Shown one piece after another: positions 1 to 7,921 of a DNA stretch of 9,306 nucleotides. The stretch spans positions 1 to 9,306 of the forward strand of contig CANHHI010000055.1 in assembly GCA_947460225.1 (NCBI GenBank), given 5' to 3'. A program made the position numbers and the translations under genes. The stretch comes from Flavobacteriales bacterium. GTDB taxonomy: Bacteria > Bacteroidota > Bacteroidia > Flavobacteriales_D > CANHHI01. Numbering within the stretch: position 1 is the stretch's first letter; the number at the start of each line of letters is the position of its first letter. Below the pieces are notes generated by a model. The model did not search any database. It was given only the letters and a program-made list of their open reading frames with translations, and had not been told where the DNA came from.

Positions 1-1690
1 CCTTGAAGGTGTAGGTATCAGGAATTAAACTAGAAAGACTTAATGTATTCGGTGTTATTGTTTGTGTTGTAGGTGTTGTTGTTCCTGTTCTTGTATGAGT
101 AATTTTATAAGAACCTGCATTGGCAACAGTTGTCCATGTTAGACTTCCCGAAACCGCACTTGCACCCACTGGCGCAGTAGTAGCCCAAGCCAAATTTGTG
201 GGCGTAGCGAGTTTGCTTTTGGTGCTTTGGGTTAAGGTACTGGATTGCAAATCAGCATAAATCTGCCCACCAATACTGCCTCCTTTGGCAATAACATAAA
301 TATTATAGCTTGTATTGGCAGTTAAGTTTGTTATTTTATAAGGCGATGTGTTGGTTGTGCACGTGTAAGCATTTGCTCCTGTTTTATAACACACTTGATA
401 TTGTGTGGCAACAGGATTTGAAGCCGTCCAAGACACCGTTATATCATTCAAACCAAAATCATCTATTTTTGCCACTGGCGCAGTGTTAAAGGTAGAAGGC
501 GGTATCACAATATTTGAGCCAGTGCCTGTGCCAAAATAAGCCAAATCAGAACTTAGCGCATTTTGTTCGTCAGCGCTCAATGCTTGCACGCTTACCGTGT
601 AACTTACACCTTGTGTTAAACCTGAAAACGTGTGTGTTTTTTGGGGCGATATAACAAGAACATCTACGCTAGACACAACAATAGTTGGAGAAGAATTTAT
701 CTTTACACGATATTTTGCTATCATACTATTAGCAAATCCACCCCAGGCTGGAAAATTATTTGGCTCATTCCATTCTACTTTAATTTTATCTGTAGCTCCA
801 GGAACTGCAGTGGCTAAAACATTTTGTGGCACATTGATTTTGATTTTGGTATGTTGCTGTAAATCATGCGTTACGGAATTTTCATAGTCACTTGTTGGGT
901 TAGCCTTAGCTATTAAAGTTATATGGTATTCTTTACCAGAACTCAAATTCAACACGTAAGTACATTTTGGGCTTGTCGCACAATTTATTGCAAGTATATT
1001 CACTAAACTAGAGTTACCTACACTATGTGTATCTTTATAAGTTAAATCATAAGATATAGCATTGGCATCTCTATTTATTTCAAATGTAATACTTGTCAAA
1101 CCATAATCTTTCACTGAAAAACCAGTTTGTAGCGGTGTTTTCACTTTAACGGTTTTATTTTGCACATCGGCATCGGCAAAATCGCCCTGCCCTATCAGAT
1201 ACAAATTAAATTCGTAGGTTTTGCCTTGCACCAAACCCATAGTAATTTCCCTGCTTGTGGTCGCCACAGGGATATTGTCTATAGTCGTCCAAGTACCCGC
1301 ATTTTGTTCCCTATATTCCAGCTTGTAATGACTGGCGTTATTTTGCACATTCCAGCTGGCAGTAATTTTGCTGGAAGTAGCCACCAAAGTCAAATTGGCT
1401 TGTGAGAGTTTGTCTTGGGTTTTGGCGGTTAAATAAGCATAATCGGAATCTAAATATTTGTCGTTATCTCCTTTGGCTTTGATACGCACTTTGTAGTTTG
1501 TATTTTGCGCAAGTCCTGTGATTTGCAAAGTATTTCCAGCAGTTGTACCCGTGCCAATGTTTACCCAATTAGACAATAAAGCATCTGTCATTCTTTCCAC
1601 CGTATAATTCACTGCATTGGCAATAACGCCCCACTCTACTTCAAGCATGTTTGGCGTTTTAGCCTTCAAGCTAAGCACAGGCGTAGGCAG
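1..1690 (-). other. Fibronectin type III repeat block of the giant lipoprotein
   Basis: Within the large minus-strand CDS, residues 1285-1847 divide into six units by homologous landmarks: a Pro near the start of most units, a W or equivalent in strand B (VEWG, ASWN, VEWN, VSWT, LTWT), a Y in strand C (YTVER, YKLEY, YRVKI, YQVCY, YKITH) and an L-x(4-6)-Y motif in strands E-F (ITGLAQNTNYKVRI, TNLTANTSYNIYVI). Approximate unit starts are residues 1285, 1378, 1470, 1571, 1686 and 1777; the last is cut by the window edge. The third unit is the least typical. Such tandem domains act as rigid spacers or binding modules in extracellular proteins. The modules differ well beyond simple recent duplication, so the array is old or was built by shuffling. 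Confidence 0.8.
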
Positions 1691-4600
1691 TTTCTCTTGA
1701 TTTTTAATTTGCACATTGTTTTTTGTTGCATAATCCGAATGGCAAGAAGCAATAGCATGCAAAGCACGCACCTGAAATTCATAATTATTTATACCCAATT
1801 CAAAATCTTTGACTGGTTTTGTAAATTGTTTGCCTGTAAGGGTTAAAGCTGTCCAAGCGAAATCCGAAATTTTTTTGTATTGCGCTTCAGCTGTGGAAGA
1901 ACTTGTTGTAAAACTACCCTGCACATCGGTTGCACCTTGTTGCACATTAAAATTACTAGGTATTAGTGATTTTGACAAAGCTATGGTTTTGCTGGATTTT
2001 TTGCTTGCATCGCTGAGCATTTGCAATTCATACACCAAATCTTGGCAAATGCTTAAAGCAGAAATATCATCGGTTTTAGCGGTATTATCGCCTATGTTTA
2101 AACTCGTTGCCACAATGTTTTCGCTAAAAGTCGCCGTAGGCTGTGTGCGCAAAAGTTTATAATTTGCGATACGCTTGTCTTTGTGCGCAAAATCTATCTG
2201 CACATTTGTACCCACAAGCAAAGCATTCAAAACAGGCAATTGATAATCTGGTGCTGTTTTTGTAATCACAATGGGCGCAAAATTAGGCAATGCGCCTGTT
2301 TGCGTTTTCACTGCCAAAGTAAAAGTATGCTCGCCCGGCAAAGCATAGCCATAAGCTAAATCTTGACCAAAATCTGTTGGGTTAATAATATCTATACTGG
2401 TTGTAGTATTATCTGGTTTCTTAACCGTCAAAGTATAAGCAGTAATACTTACGTCTTTATGGGTAATTTTATAAGTCGTATAACCTGGGTTATTTGTCGC
2501 ATCATTTATTTTCACCTCAAAATCTGGGGCAATAACCGTGCCCACACTCACCGCAACCGTATTGGATTGTACGCCAGCAGGGTTGGTAGATTTTAGCACA
2601 TAGCTGTAATTAGCTTGCGTAACCGCATCTATGTTGTCTGTATATTGGGCAAAACTTCCGCTGGAACTAACATCTTGTATTTTAGTTTCTGTGCCCGCAT
2701 CTTTGGTTTTATACAAACTATATCCTTTTAGCCTTTGGTCGTTGAGTTGCATGTTTAGCACGACTTTCGTTTTATCCAAGGCAATATCGTAGTTTGTGCT
2801 TAAAACAGGTGCTTGATAAGCAGGCGAAACCAAGTTTTTTAAAACGAGTTTAATGCCATAACCTTGCTCGTCTGTTGCCTCTACGCTGTAATCGCCAGGG
2901 GCTAAAAACAAACCATAAGGCGTATGCGTGTGCATGCCTACTGCACTTGTATTGATTTGGGTTTGGTATAAAATAGTTGCACCATCGGCACTCAACACCT
3001 TAACCGCATAAGACTTGATGCGTGTGTCCACGTTGTAGAGCTTAATCCACTGCAAACGCCCTATCTCAAAACCCGTTTGCAAGACATCAGCAAAAAGCAA
3101 ACCTGTAATTTCACCTGTATTTGGGTCTATCACGGGCGGTTTTGTTCCTGGATCTATTATATCAGTTGGTATGTCTATGGCTTTTTGCAAAGTCAAAGTT
3201 GCTGTGGACGCATTGCATGCCCAAGCACCCAAAGTTTCTTTGATAGACAAAACATAATCTTTGGCAGTGGCACTAGATTTTCCCGACAAAGCAAAAGATA
3301 CATTCTGCCAAGCATTGCTTAAAGCAACATTTTTTGGACTTGCCGTAATGCCCAAAGGTAAATCTTCTAGCGCAAAGGTCGCATTGCCTGTTTTACTAGC
3401 CTGCACCTCAAAATTTAATACATGGCTATTGTTTAAATCTTTGTCTTGCACATAAAGCCCGTGCAACTGCACATTTCTCACAAAGCACTGCGAGAGCACC
3501 TCAAAACTGACTGCGTAGGTATTGGTTTTGGTTTTATCTTCGGACCGCACCACAATTTCTTTGATGTATCGTGGCAAAATTCCCAAAGACAAACTGCCAT
3601 GCGCCAAAGGTTTCAGCATATTGCTATTGTCAAAACTTTGCTCGGTGTTGTCGCTATATTTTAAGGTAATGCTTGCATTTTTGGAATATTCTAAAAATTC
3701 CACCACATAATACTGGTCGAAGGCTATGGCTGTAAATTTTAAGTCAAAACCATTGGGCACTTCGGGTTTTTGCAAAGCCAAATCAACATTGCCAAAAGGG
3801 TTCAGAACCATTTTGCTAATCAAGGCTTCATTGTTGGCAATTTCCAATTTAATTTGGTAAAATTCCGTTCTCCCACTCGCTGAAACGACTTTTAACAAAT
3901 CTCCATCTTGCACTTCTATAAAAGTACCTATTTGCACCAAGTTGGTAACTTCACTTTCTATGGGATTTAGTTTAAATACTTTCGCCGTTTTTGCCACTTC
4001 AAATTTAGCCGTTACGGGATTTGTCGTGCCCACCACTTTATGCACCACAAACTGGTGTGGCATTGCCACAGAACCCGATTGCATTTTCTTAGAAAAATTA
4101 AGTTCTGCAGTGTTTTGCTTGGCATTGAGCATATTAAAATCTATGCTGGCACTCAAATAGACAATTTGCACGGCGTAATTTTTTTGCTGTTTTCCAGACG
4201 CACTTTTTACGTAAAAAATCGTTTTTTCATCTATCACTATTTTTACATTTTGCCAAGCGGATTCCACCTGAAAATCTTTGCCATTCAAACTCAATTGACC
4301 GCCTGTACTCAGCTGAACCGCATTCAGCACTACATCGCCTTGGTTTTCTATGGCAATAAGGTATATGGTGGGATTTTTTTCATTGTTATCTATTTTGTCC
4401 ACAATAACTTTCGCACCCGCTTGCACCGCATCTAAATAGATAATAGCTGCTTCTCCTTTGCTGTTATCAGGCACAAGTCCATTGATAGGCAAAATAGACA
4501 CTTTATCATCACAAGAATTGATTAAAAATACCACATTTCCCGAATACATTTCTTTGGGGGCAATGGGTATCATGATTTTTCCAGCTACCACATCAATAAT

Positions 4601-5542
4601 GCCCCAAACTTCTTGAAAGGTTTGGGTGTATTTATCCAAATAACGGATTTTTACTTTGTCTCCATCTTTGCAATGGGTTATGACTTCATCTACTTTGCTA
4701 ATGGCAACGGTACCGTCATCAAATTTTTCTATAAAAATTTCTTTTTCTATTAAAATATCGCCTATTTCCACAGGTGGCACTTCAATGGCTGTTACTTTAA
4801 TGCTCGCAGTCACGCCAATTAAACCCACAATTTTAGAACCTTTGGGCAAAGCTGGTCTTATTTGAATGCCTGCTTCTTGCAACCAAGAACCCGCATAAGC
4901 TGTATTGCCCTTGGCATCTTGATACACAACCAGCACAGGCGTTTTTTTAGCCCCCAATAGTTCGGTGCCTTGATTTTGCAACAAAGGATTTTTTTTAATC
5001 GCCACTAATGTCAATCCTTGTTTATCGTCCGTTTTTTCTGCATCTGCATTTTCTATAAATTGTTCTGTATTTTTATTTTTTTCAGAATTAAATACCACAA
5101 TCTCCGCTTGATAGGTATAACTCCCAGCCATTGATACATCGCCAAGAAAATTAGTTTTTCCAGAAACCAAAGCCCCTTTATGAAAAAGTCTCTCTAAGCT
5201 AGACTTATAATTTATTACCGCTACGCCCTGCATCGGCACAAGGGGGAACCGCACTAAGTTTTTCTCCAAAACACCACCCACAGAATTACTAACGCCTTGG
5301 TAATGCACAAAAACATCTAACCCATAAGGGTTTTCTTGCCAATGCTCTACCTCTGGTGGTCTCACAACAAAAGCCTCCGAAGATTTTTCCAAAGCAAAAA
5401 CATGTAGGTAGCCATTAACACGAGTCCAACCCTTATAATCATCTTTCGTAAAGCCTATCTTGTGTTTTGTTTTACAAGCAGTAAACGTAACAGCAAGCAG
5501 ACTGACCAATGCCCCAAAAAGTAGATGTGTAATTTTTCGCAT
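1..5542 (-). CDS. Giant lipoprotein with fibronectin type III repeats (3' end outside window)
   Basis: One frame stays open for 1847 codons and runs off the left edge, so the C-terminus is unseen. The ATG at 5542 is fixed by an in-frame TAG four codons upstream; the leader is A-rich without a Shine-Dalgarno, normal in Bacteroidota. Residues 1-23 form a lipoprotein signal: MRK, a hydrophobic core, then VTFTAC, with Cys23 the predicted lipidated residue. Residues 24 to about 788 are beta-rich and match no family I recognise; AWQNV occurs there twice (from 429 and 744), suggesting diverged repeats. A Pro/Asp-rich linker follows at about 789-810. Residues 811-1284 look like about five divergent beta-sandwich modules of 90-100 residues, and from 1285 fibronectin type III repeats are clear. 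The +2 to +5 residues after Cys23 (KTKH) lack the acidic surface-export signal known in Bacteroidota. An adhesion or envelope-scaffold role is inferred. No enzyme motif is seen. A C-terminal secretion domain could lie outside the window. Confidence 0.9.
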   Translation of the reverse strand, partial: MRKITHLLFGALVSLLAVTFTACKTKHKIGFTKDDYKGWTRVNGYLHVFALEKSSEAFVVRPPEVEHWQENPYGLDVFVHYQGVSNSVGGVLEKNLVRFPLVPMQGVAVINYKSSLERLFHKGALVSGKTNFLGDVSMAGSYTYQAEIVVFNSEKNKNTEQFIENADAEKTDDKQGLTLVAIKKNPLLQNQGTELLGAKKTPVLVVYQDAKGNTAYAGSWLQEAGIQIRPALPKGSKIVGLIGVTASIKVTAIEVPPVEIGDILIEKEIFIEKFDDGTVAISKVDEVITHCKDGDKVKIRYLDKYTQTFQEVWGIIDVVAGKIMIPIAPKEMYSGNVVFLINSCDDKVSILPINGLVPDNSKGEAAIIYLDAVQAGAKVIVDKIDNNEKNPTIYLIAIENQGDVVLNAVQLSTGGQLSLNGKDFQVESAWQNVKIVIDEKTIFYVKSASGKQQKNYAVQIVYLSASIDFNMLNAKQNTAELNFSKKMQSGSVAMPHQFVVHKVVGTTNPVTAKFEVAKTAKVFKLNPIESEVTNLVQIGTFIEVQDGDLLKVVSASGRTEFYQIKLEIANNEALISKMVLNPFGNVDLALQKPEVPNGFDLKFTAIAFDQYYVVEFLEYSKNASITLKYSDNTEQSFDNSNMLKPLAHGSLSLGILPRYIKEIVVRSEDKTKTNTYAVSFEVLSQCFVRNVQLHGLYVQDKDLNNSHVLNFEVQASKTGNATFALEDLPLGITASPKNVALSNAWQNVSFALSGKSSATAKDYVLSIKETLGAWACNASTATLTLQKAIDIPTDIIDPGTKPPVIDPNTGEITGLLFADVLQTGFEIGRLQWIKLYNVDTRIKSYAVKVLSADGATILYQTQINTSAVGMHTHTPYGLFLAPGDYSVEATDEQGYGIKLVLKNLVSPAYQAPVLSTNYDIALDKTKVVLNMQLNDQRLKGYSLYKTKDAGTETKIQDVSSSGSFAQYTDNIDAVTQANYSYVLKSTNPAGVQSNTVAVSVGTVIAPDFEVKINDATNNPGYTTYKITHKDVSITAYTLTVKKPDNTTTSIDIINPTDFGQDLAYGYALPGEHTFTLAVKTQTGALPNFAPIVITKTAPDYQLPVLNALLVGTNVQIDFAHKDKRIANYKLLRTQPTATFSENIVATSLNIGDNTAKTDDISALSICQDLVYELQMLSDASKKSSKTIALSKSLIPSNFNVQQGATDVQGSFTTSSSTAEAQYKKISDFAWTALTLTGKQFTKPVKDFELGINNYEFQVRALHAIASCHSDYATKNNVQIKNQEKLPTPVLSLKAKTPNMLEVEWGVIANAVNYTVERMTDALLSNWVNIGTGTTAGNTLQITGLAQNTNYKVRIKAKGDNDKYLDSDYAYLTAKTQDKLSQANLTLVATSSKITASWNVQNNASHYKLEYREQNAGTWTTIDNIPVATTSREITMGLVQGKTYEFNLYLIGQGDFADADVQNKTVKVKTPLQTGFSVKDYGLTSITFEINRDANAISYDLTYKDTHSVGNSSLVNILAINCATSPKCTYVLNLSSGKEYHITLIAKANPTSDYENSVTHDLQQHTKIKINVPQNVLATAVPGATDKIKVEWNEPNNFPAWGGFANSMIAKYRVKINSSPTIVVSSVDVLVISPQKTHTFSGLTQGVSYTVSVQALSADEQNALSSDLAYFGTGTGSNIVIPPSTFNTAPVAKIDDFGLNDITVSWTASNPVATQYQVCYKTGANAYTCTTNTSPYKITNLTANTSYNIYVIAKGGSIGGQIYADLQSSTLTQSTKSKLATPTNLAWATTAPVGASAVSGSLTWTTVANAGSYKITHTRTGTTTPTTQTITPNTLSLSSLIPDTYTFK

Positions 5543-5559
5543 AGTTTTGTTTTTCTAGG

Positions 5560-5589
5560 CAAAGTTAAGCCTTATATGACGAAGGCAAA
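5560..5589 (-). promoter_or_regulatory. Bacteroidota-type promoter of the giant lipoprotein gene
   Basis: Reading the minus strand, TTTG (5589-5586) is followed after 18 bases by TAACTTTG (5567-5560), which matches the Bacteroidota -7 consensus TAnnTTTG with a -33 TTTG. The expected transcription start is near 5553, which leaves a leader of only about ten bases before the ATG at 5542. No operator-like dyad overlaps it. This is consensus matching by eye. Confidence 0.6.
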
Positions 5590-5607
5590 ACGCGTGCATA
5601 CAAGTAA

Positions 5608-5719
5608 TTATCAACAGCTCAGAACGATTATTCAAATGTTAAAAAATGTAAAAACGCAGTTGTATCAACAAATTCAAGATAGAAAATGAGTTATCAACAG
5701 GTTTTATGTGTGTTGGTAA
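5608..5719. other. Cluster of DnaA-box-like 9-mers
   Basis: Between the divergent promoters lie two exact copies of TTATCAACAG (5608-5617 and 5691-5700), a one-base variant GTATCAACA (5662-5670), TTATTCAAA (5628-5636) and TGTTGGTAA (5711-5719, TTACCAACA on the minus strand). TTATCAACA differs from the DnaA box TTATCCACA at one position. The two exact copies are on the same strand, and the group borders a very AT-rich tract. This could be a replication-origin element, a DnaA-responsive regulatory site for the flanking genes, or a binding site for another regulator. No dnaA, gidA/mnmG or similar origin-linked gene is in view, so the call stays open. Confidence 0.4.
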
Positions 5720-5815
5720 CTTTGTTAATTAACTTTTATTTATATTTTTTTACAACTTTATAACATTTTATTTTTTACATTTTTTACGATATTTTTATTT
5801 TTATTTTTACAGCGT
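5720..5815. other. AT-rich tract with GTTAATTAAC palindrome
   Basis: About 95 bases made almost wholly of A and T, with long T runs on the plus strand, start next to the last DnaA-box-like site. A perfect 10-base palindrome, GTTAATTAAC, sits at 5724-5733. The tract would be intrinsically bent or easily melted. It lies just upstream of the galE promoter, where it could act as an upstream activating stretch, and it would suit a duplex-unwinding element if the adjacent boxes really bind DnaA. It contains no convincing gene: the short minus-strand reading frame across it is low-complexity Lys/Asn sequence typical of translated A/T runs. Confidence 0.5.
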
Positions 5816-5817
5816 TT

Positions 5818-5851
5818 TTTGCGGTAACTAGCAGAAAAAATAGTAATTTTG
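5818..5851 (+). promoter_or_regulatory. Bacteroidota-type promoter of galE-trpS
   Basis: TTTG at 5818-5821 is followed after 22 bases by TAATTTTG at 5844-5851, a full match to TAnnTTTG. The predicted start point, about 7 bases further on, would leave a leader of roughly ten bases before the galE ATG at 5868. No Shine-Dalgarno sequence is present; the region just before the ATG is A/T-rich. Spacing is at the long end of the usual range. Confidence 0.6.
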
Positions 5852-5867
5852 CGTTTGTTATTGTAAT

Positions 5868-6908
5868 ATGAAAAAAATACTTGTAACAGGTGGGGCGGGC
5901 TATATTGGCTCTTGCACCGTGATAGAATTGCACAAGGCGGGTTACACACCTGTTATTGTGGATAATTTTTCCAATTCCGACAAAAGCGTCATGGCGAGAT
6001 TGGAAAAAGTTTTGGGATTTAGCCCAAAACTGTACGCCATAGATTGCAACGACAAAGAAAAGCTAGATGCTGTGTTTGAGTTGGAAAACGATATTGCTGG
6101 GGTAATACACTTTGCCGCACACAAAGCTGTGGGCGAGTCTGTGCAAAAACCAAACATGTATTATTACAACAACGTCAATAGTTTGTTGGTGCTTTTGGAC
6201 GTCATGCAAAAACACGGCGTAAAAAATATCGTGTTTTCTTCTTCTTGCACAGTATATGGGCAACCAGACGCTTTGCCCGTTACCGAAGAAACGCCCGAAA
6301 AAACCGCCGAGTCTCCTTATGGATTTACCAAACAAATTTGCGAGCGCATTTTGAAAGACCAAAAACAAACGGGACAAAACTTTTTCAAAACCGTACTTTT
6401 GCGGTATTTTAATCCCGTGGGGGCGCACGAAAGTGGCATTATTGGCGAACTGCCTTTGGGTGTGCCCAATAATTTAGTGCCTTATATTGCGCTAGTTGCC
6501 AGTGGAAAATTGCCCATGCTCACCGTGTTTGGCGATGATTACAACACCCCCGATGGCAGTTGTATTCGGGATTACATTCACGTGTGCGACCTTGCTTTGG
6601 CGCATATTCAATCTCTGCAATGGCTTGACAAAGCCCCTGAAAATGCTTGCGAAGTGTTTAACATTGGCGTGGGCAAGGGGGAAACTGTGCTGGGCTGTAT
6701 TCACACTTTTGAAAAAGTCAATGGCGTGAAAGTGCCTTTAAAAATTGGCGCAAGACGCAGTGGGGATATAGAAAAAATTTATGCGGACAACCAAAAAGCA
6801 TTGCAAGAACTGGGCTGGAAACCAAAATACACCTTAGCAGATGCCATGCAGAGCGTGTGGAAATGGCAACAGTTTATAGACGAGCAAATTCACAATAAAA
6901 AACCATGA
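5868..6908 (+). CDS. galE: UDP-glucose 4-epimerase
   Basis: The 346-residue protein has the normal full length for GalE, a cytoplasmic short-chain dehydrogenase-type enzyme that interconverts UDP-glucose and UDP-galactose using tightly bound NAD+. It starts with the Rossmann NAD motif TGGAGYIG (7-14). The catalytic pair is present: Ser126 in SSSCTVYG and the YxxxK motif Tyr151/Lys155. Other family signatures are HFAAHKAVGESV (81-92), RYFNPVGAHESG (179-190), DGSCIRDYIHVCDLA (229-243) and ARRSGDIEKIYAD (295-307). The position matching the E. coli gatekeeper Tyr299 is Ile304, smaller than Tyr, so N-acetylated sugar nucleotides might also fit; that is inference. Its stop overlaps the trpS start by ATGA, so both are one transcript with probable translational coupling. 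It follows a Bacteroidota promoter at 5818-5851. Products would feed surface glycan synthesis. Confidence 0.96.
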   Translation: MKKILVTGGAGYIGSCTVIELHKAGYTPVIVDNFSNSDKSVMARLEKVLGFSPKLYAIDCNDKEKLDAVFELENDIAGVIHFAAHKAVGESVQKPNMYYYNNVNSLLVLLDVMQKHGVKNIVFSSSCTVYGQPDALPVTEETPEKTAESPYGFTKQICERILKDQKQTGQNFFKTVLLRYFNPVGAHESGIIGELPLGVPNNLVPYIALVASGKLPMLTVFGDDYNTPDGSCIRDYIHVCDLALAHIQSLQWLDKAPENACEVFNIGVGKGETVLGCIHTFEKVNGVKVPLKIGARRSGDIEKIYADNQKALQELGWKPKYTLADAMQSVWKWQQFIDEQIHNKKP

Positions 6909-7876
6909 AAAAACGCATACTCACTGGCATACAAGCCACCGGAACGCCACATTTAGGCAATATTTTGGGTGCCATTCAGCCCGCCATAACCATGACGAAA
7001 ACTGCGGAAAACCCGTGTTTTTTGTTCATTGCCAATATGCACACCCTCACGCAAATAAAAAATGCCGAGGAAATGCGCATGAATACTTACAAAACTGCCG
7101 CCGCTTGGCTTGCTCTTGGCTTAGACGCAGACAAACATTATTTTTACAGGCAATCGGATATTGCCCAAGTGAGCGAACTGGCTTGGTATTTGAGTTGTTT
7201 TACACCCTACCCTATGCTTGCCAATGCGCATTCTTTTAAAGACAAAGCCGACCGATTGGCGGACGTGAATGCGGGTTTGTTTACGTATCCCGTGCTGATG
7301 GCGGCAGATATTTTGCTCTACGACATTGATTGCGTGCCCGTGGGCAAAGATCAAGTGCAACATTTGGAAATTACTCGGGATATTGCCACGGCTTTTCACC
7401 GCTCCTTTGGGGAAACTTTTGTGTTGCCAGAGGCGAGTGTAAACACAAATACACAGTACGTACCAGGCACAGATGGGCAAAAAATGAGCAAGTCTCGCAA
7501 AAATTTTCTCAATATTTTCGCTGAGGAAAAAGAGCTCAAAAAGCAGGTAAACAGCATAATTACCGACAGCAAGGGCGTAGAAGAAAGCAAAGATTGGCAG
7601 ACTTGCCATTTATTTAAAATATTTGCTTTGGTGGCAAGTCCCGCAGAAGTGCAAGATTTACAGCATAAATACGCACAAGGTGGTTTTGGTTATGGACACG
7701 CCAAAGCAAGGCTTTTGGAAGTATTGCTAGACAAATACCAAACCGCACGCCAAACCTTTAACCATTACATGGAAAATCTGCCCATTTTGGAAGAAATTCT
7801 GCAAAAAGGCGCAGCAAAAACACAGCCCATTGCCAACGCAAAACTGTTAGAGGTACGCCAAAAAATTGGATTTTAA
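6905..7876 (+). CDS. trpS: Tryptophan--tRNA ligase (TrpRS)
   Basis: A 323-residue class I aminoacyl-tRNA synthetase, the usual length for bacterial TrpRS. This cytoplasmic enzyme activates tryptophan with ATP and charges tRNA-Trp. The N-terminal GIQATGTPHLGNILGAI (8-24) holds the HIGH-type signature as PHLGN (15-19). The family motif GKDQVQH follows at 147-153 and the ATP-binding loop KMSKS at 193-197, continuing as RKNFLNIF, a form seen in Bacteroidota. AADILLYD (133-140) is also characteristic. No domain is missing and there is no frameshift. The ATG overlaps the galE stop (ATGA), which decides the start and suggests coupled translation from the galE message. The gene ends 45 bases before the convergent glycosyltransferase gene, with a hairpin between them. 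Pairing with galE is not functionally obvious and probably reflects local gene order. Confidence 0.97.
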   Translation: MKKRILTGIQATGTPHLGNILGAIQPAITMTKTAENPCFLFIANMHTLTQIKNAEEMRMNTYKTAAAWLALGLDADKHYFYRQSDIAQVSELAWYLSCFTPYPMLANAHSFKDKADRLADVNAGLFTYPVLMAADILLYDIDCVPVGKDQVQHLEITRDIATAFHRSFGETFVLPEASVNTNTQYVPGTDGQKMSKSRKNFLNIFAEEKELKKQVNSIITDSKGVEESKDWQTCHLFKIFALVASPAEVQDLQHKYAQGGFGYGHAKARLLEVLLDKYQTARQTFNHYMENLPILEEILQKGAAKTQPIANAKLLEVRQKIGF

Positions 7877-7878
7877 GC

Positions 7879-7910
7879 CCCTGTGAAGATATGCAAATAC
7901 TTTCGCAGGG
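7879..7910. terminator. Hairpin between convergent trpS and glycosyltransferase genes
   Basis: Two 14-base arms (7879-7892 and 7897-7910) pair around a GCAA loop, with 11 Watson-Crick pairs, two G-T wobbles and one A-C mismatch. It begins three bases after the trpS stop and fills most of the 45-base gap to the stop of the minus-strand gene, so it is placed to end both transcripts. No strong T run follows on either strand, so it may pause or protect 3' ends more than it acts as a classical intrinsic terminator. Confidence 0.5.
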
Positions 7911-7921
7911 AATTTACTATT

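Noticed and set aside
630..4865. Many plus-strand reading frames of 60-131 codons
   Set aside because: All lie antisense to the continuous 1847-codon minus-strand frame, and have low-complexity or cysteine-rich translations, no promoter and no family resemblance.
5758..5949. Minus-strand frame of 63 codons over the AT-rich tract and galE start
   Set aside because: Its C-terminal half is Lys/Asn-rich translation of A/T runs and its N-terminal half is antisense to galE.
6063..6704. Minus-strand frames of 70 and 121 codons inside galE
   Set aside because: Antisense shadows of a complete, motif-verified galE.
7121..7609. Minus-strand frame of 162 codons inside trpS
   Set aside because: Antisense to the intact trpS; the translation has no recognisable domain and there is no convincing promoter.
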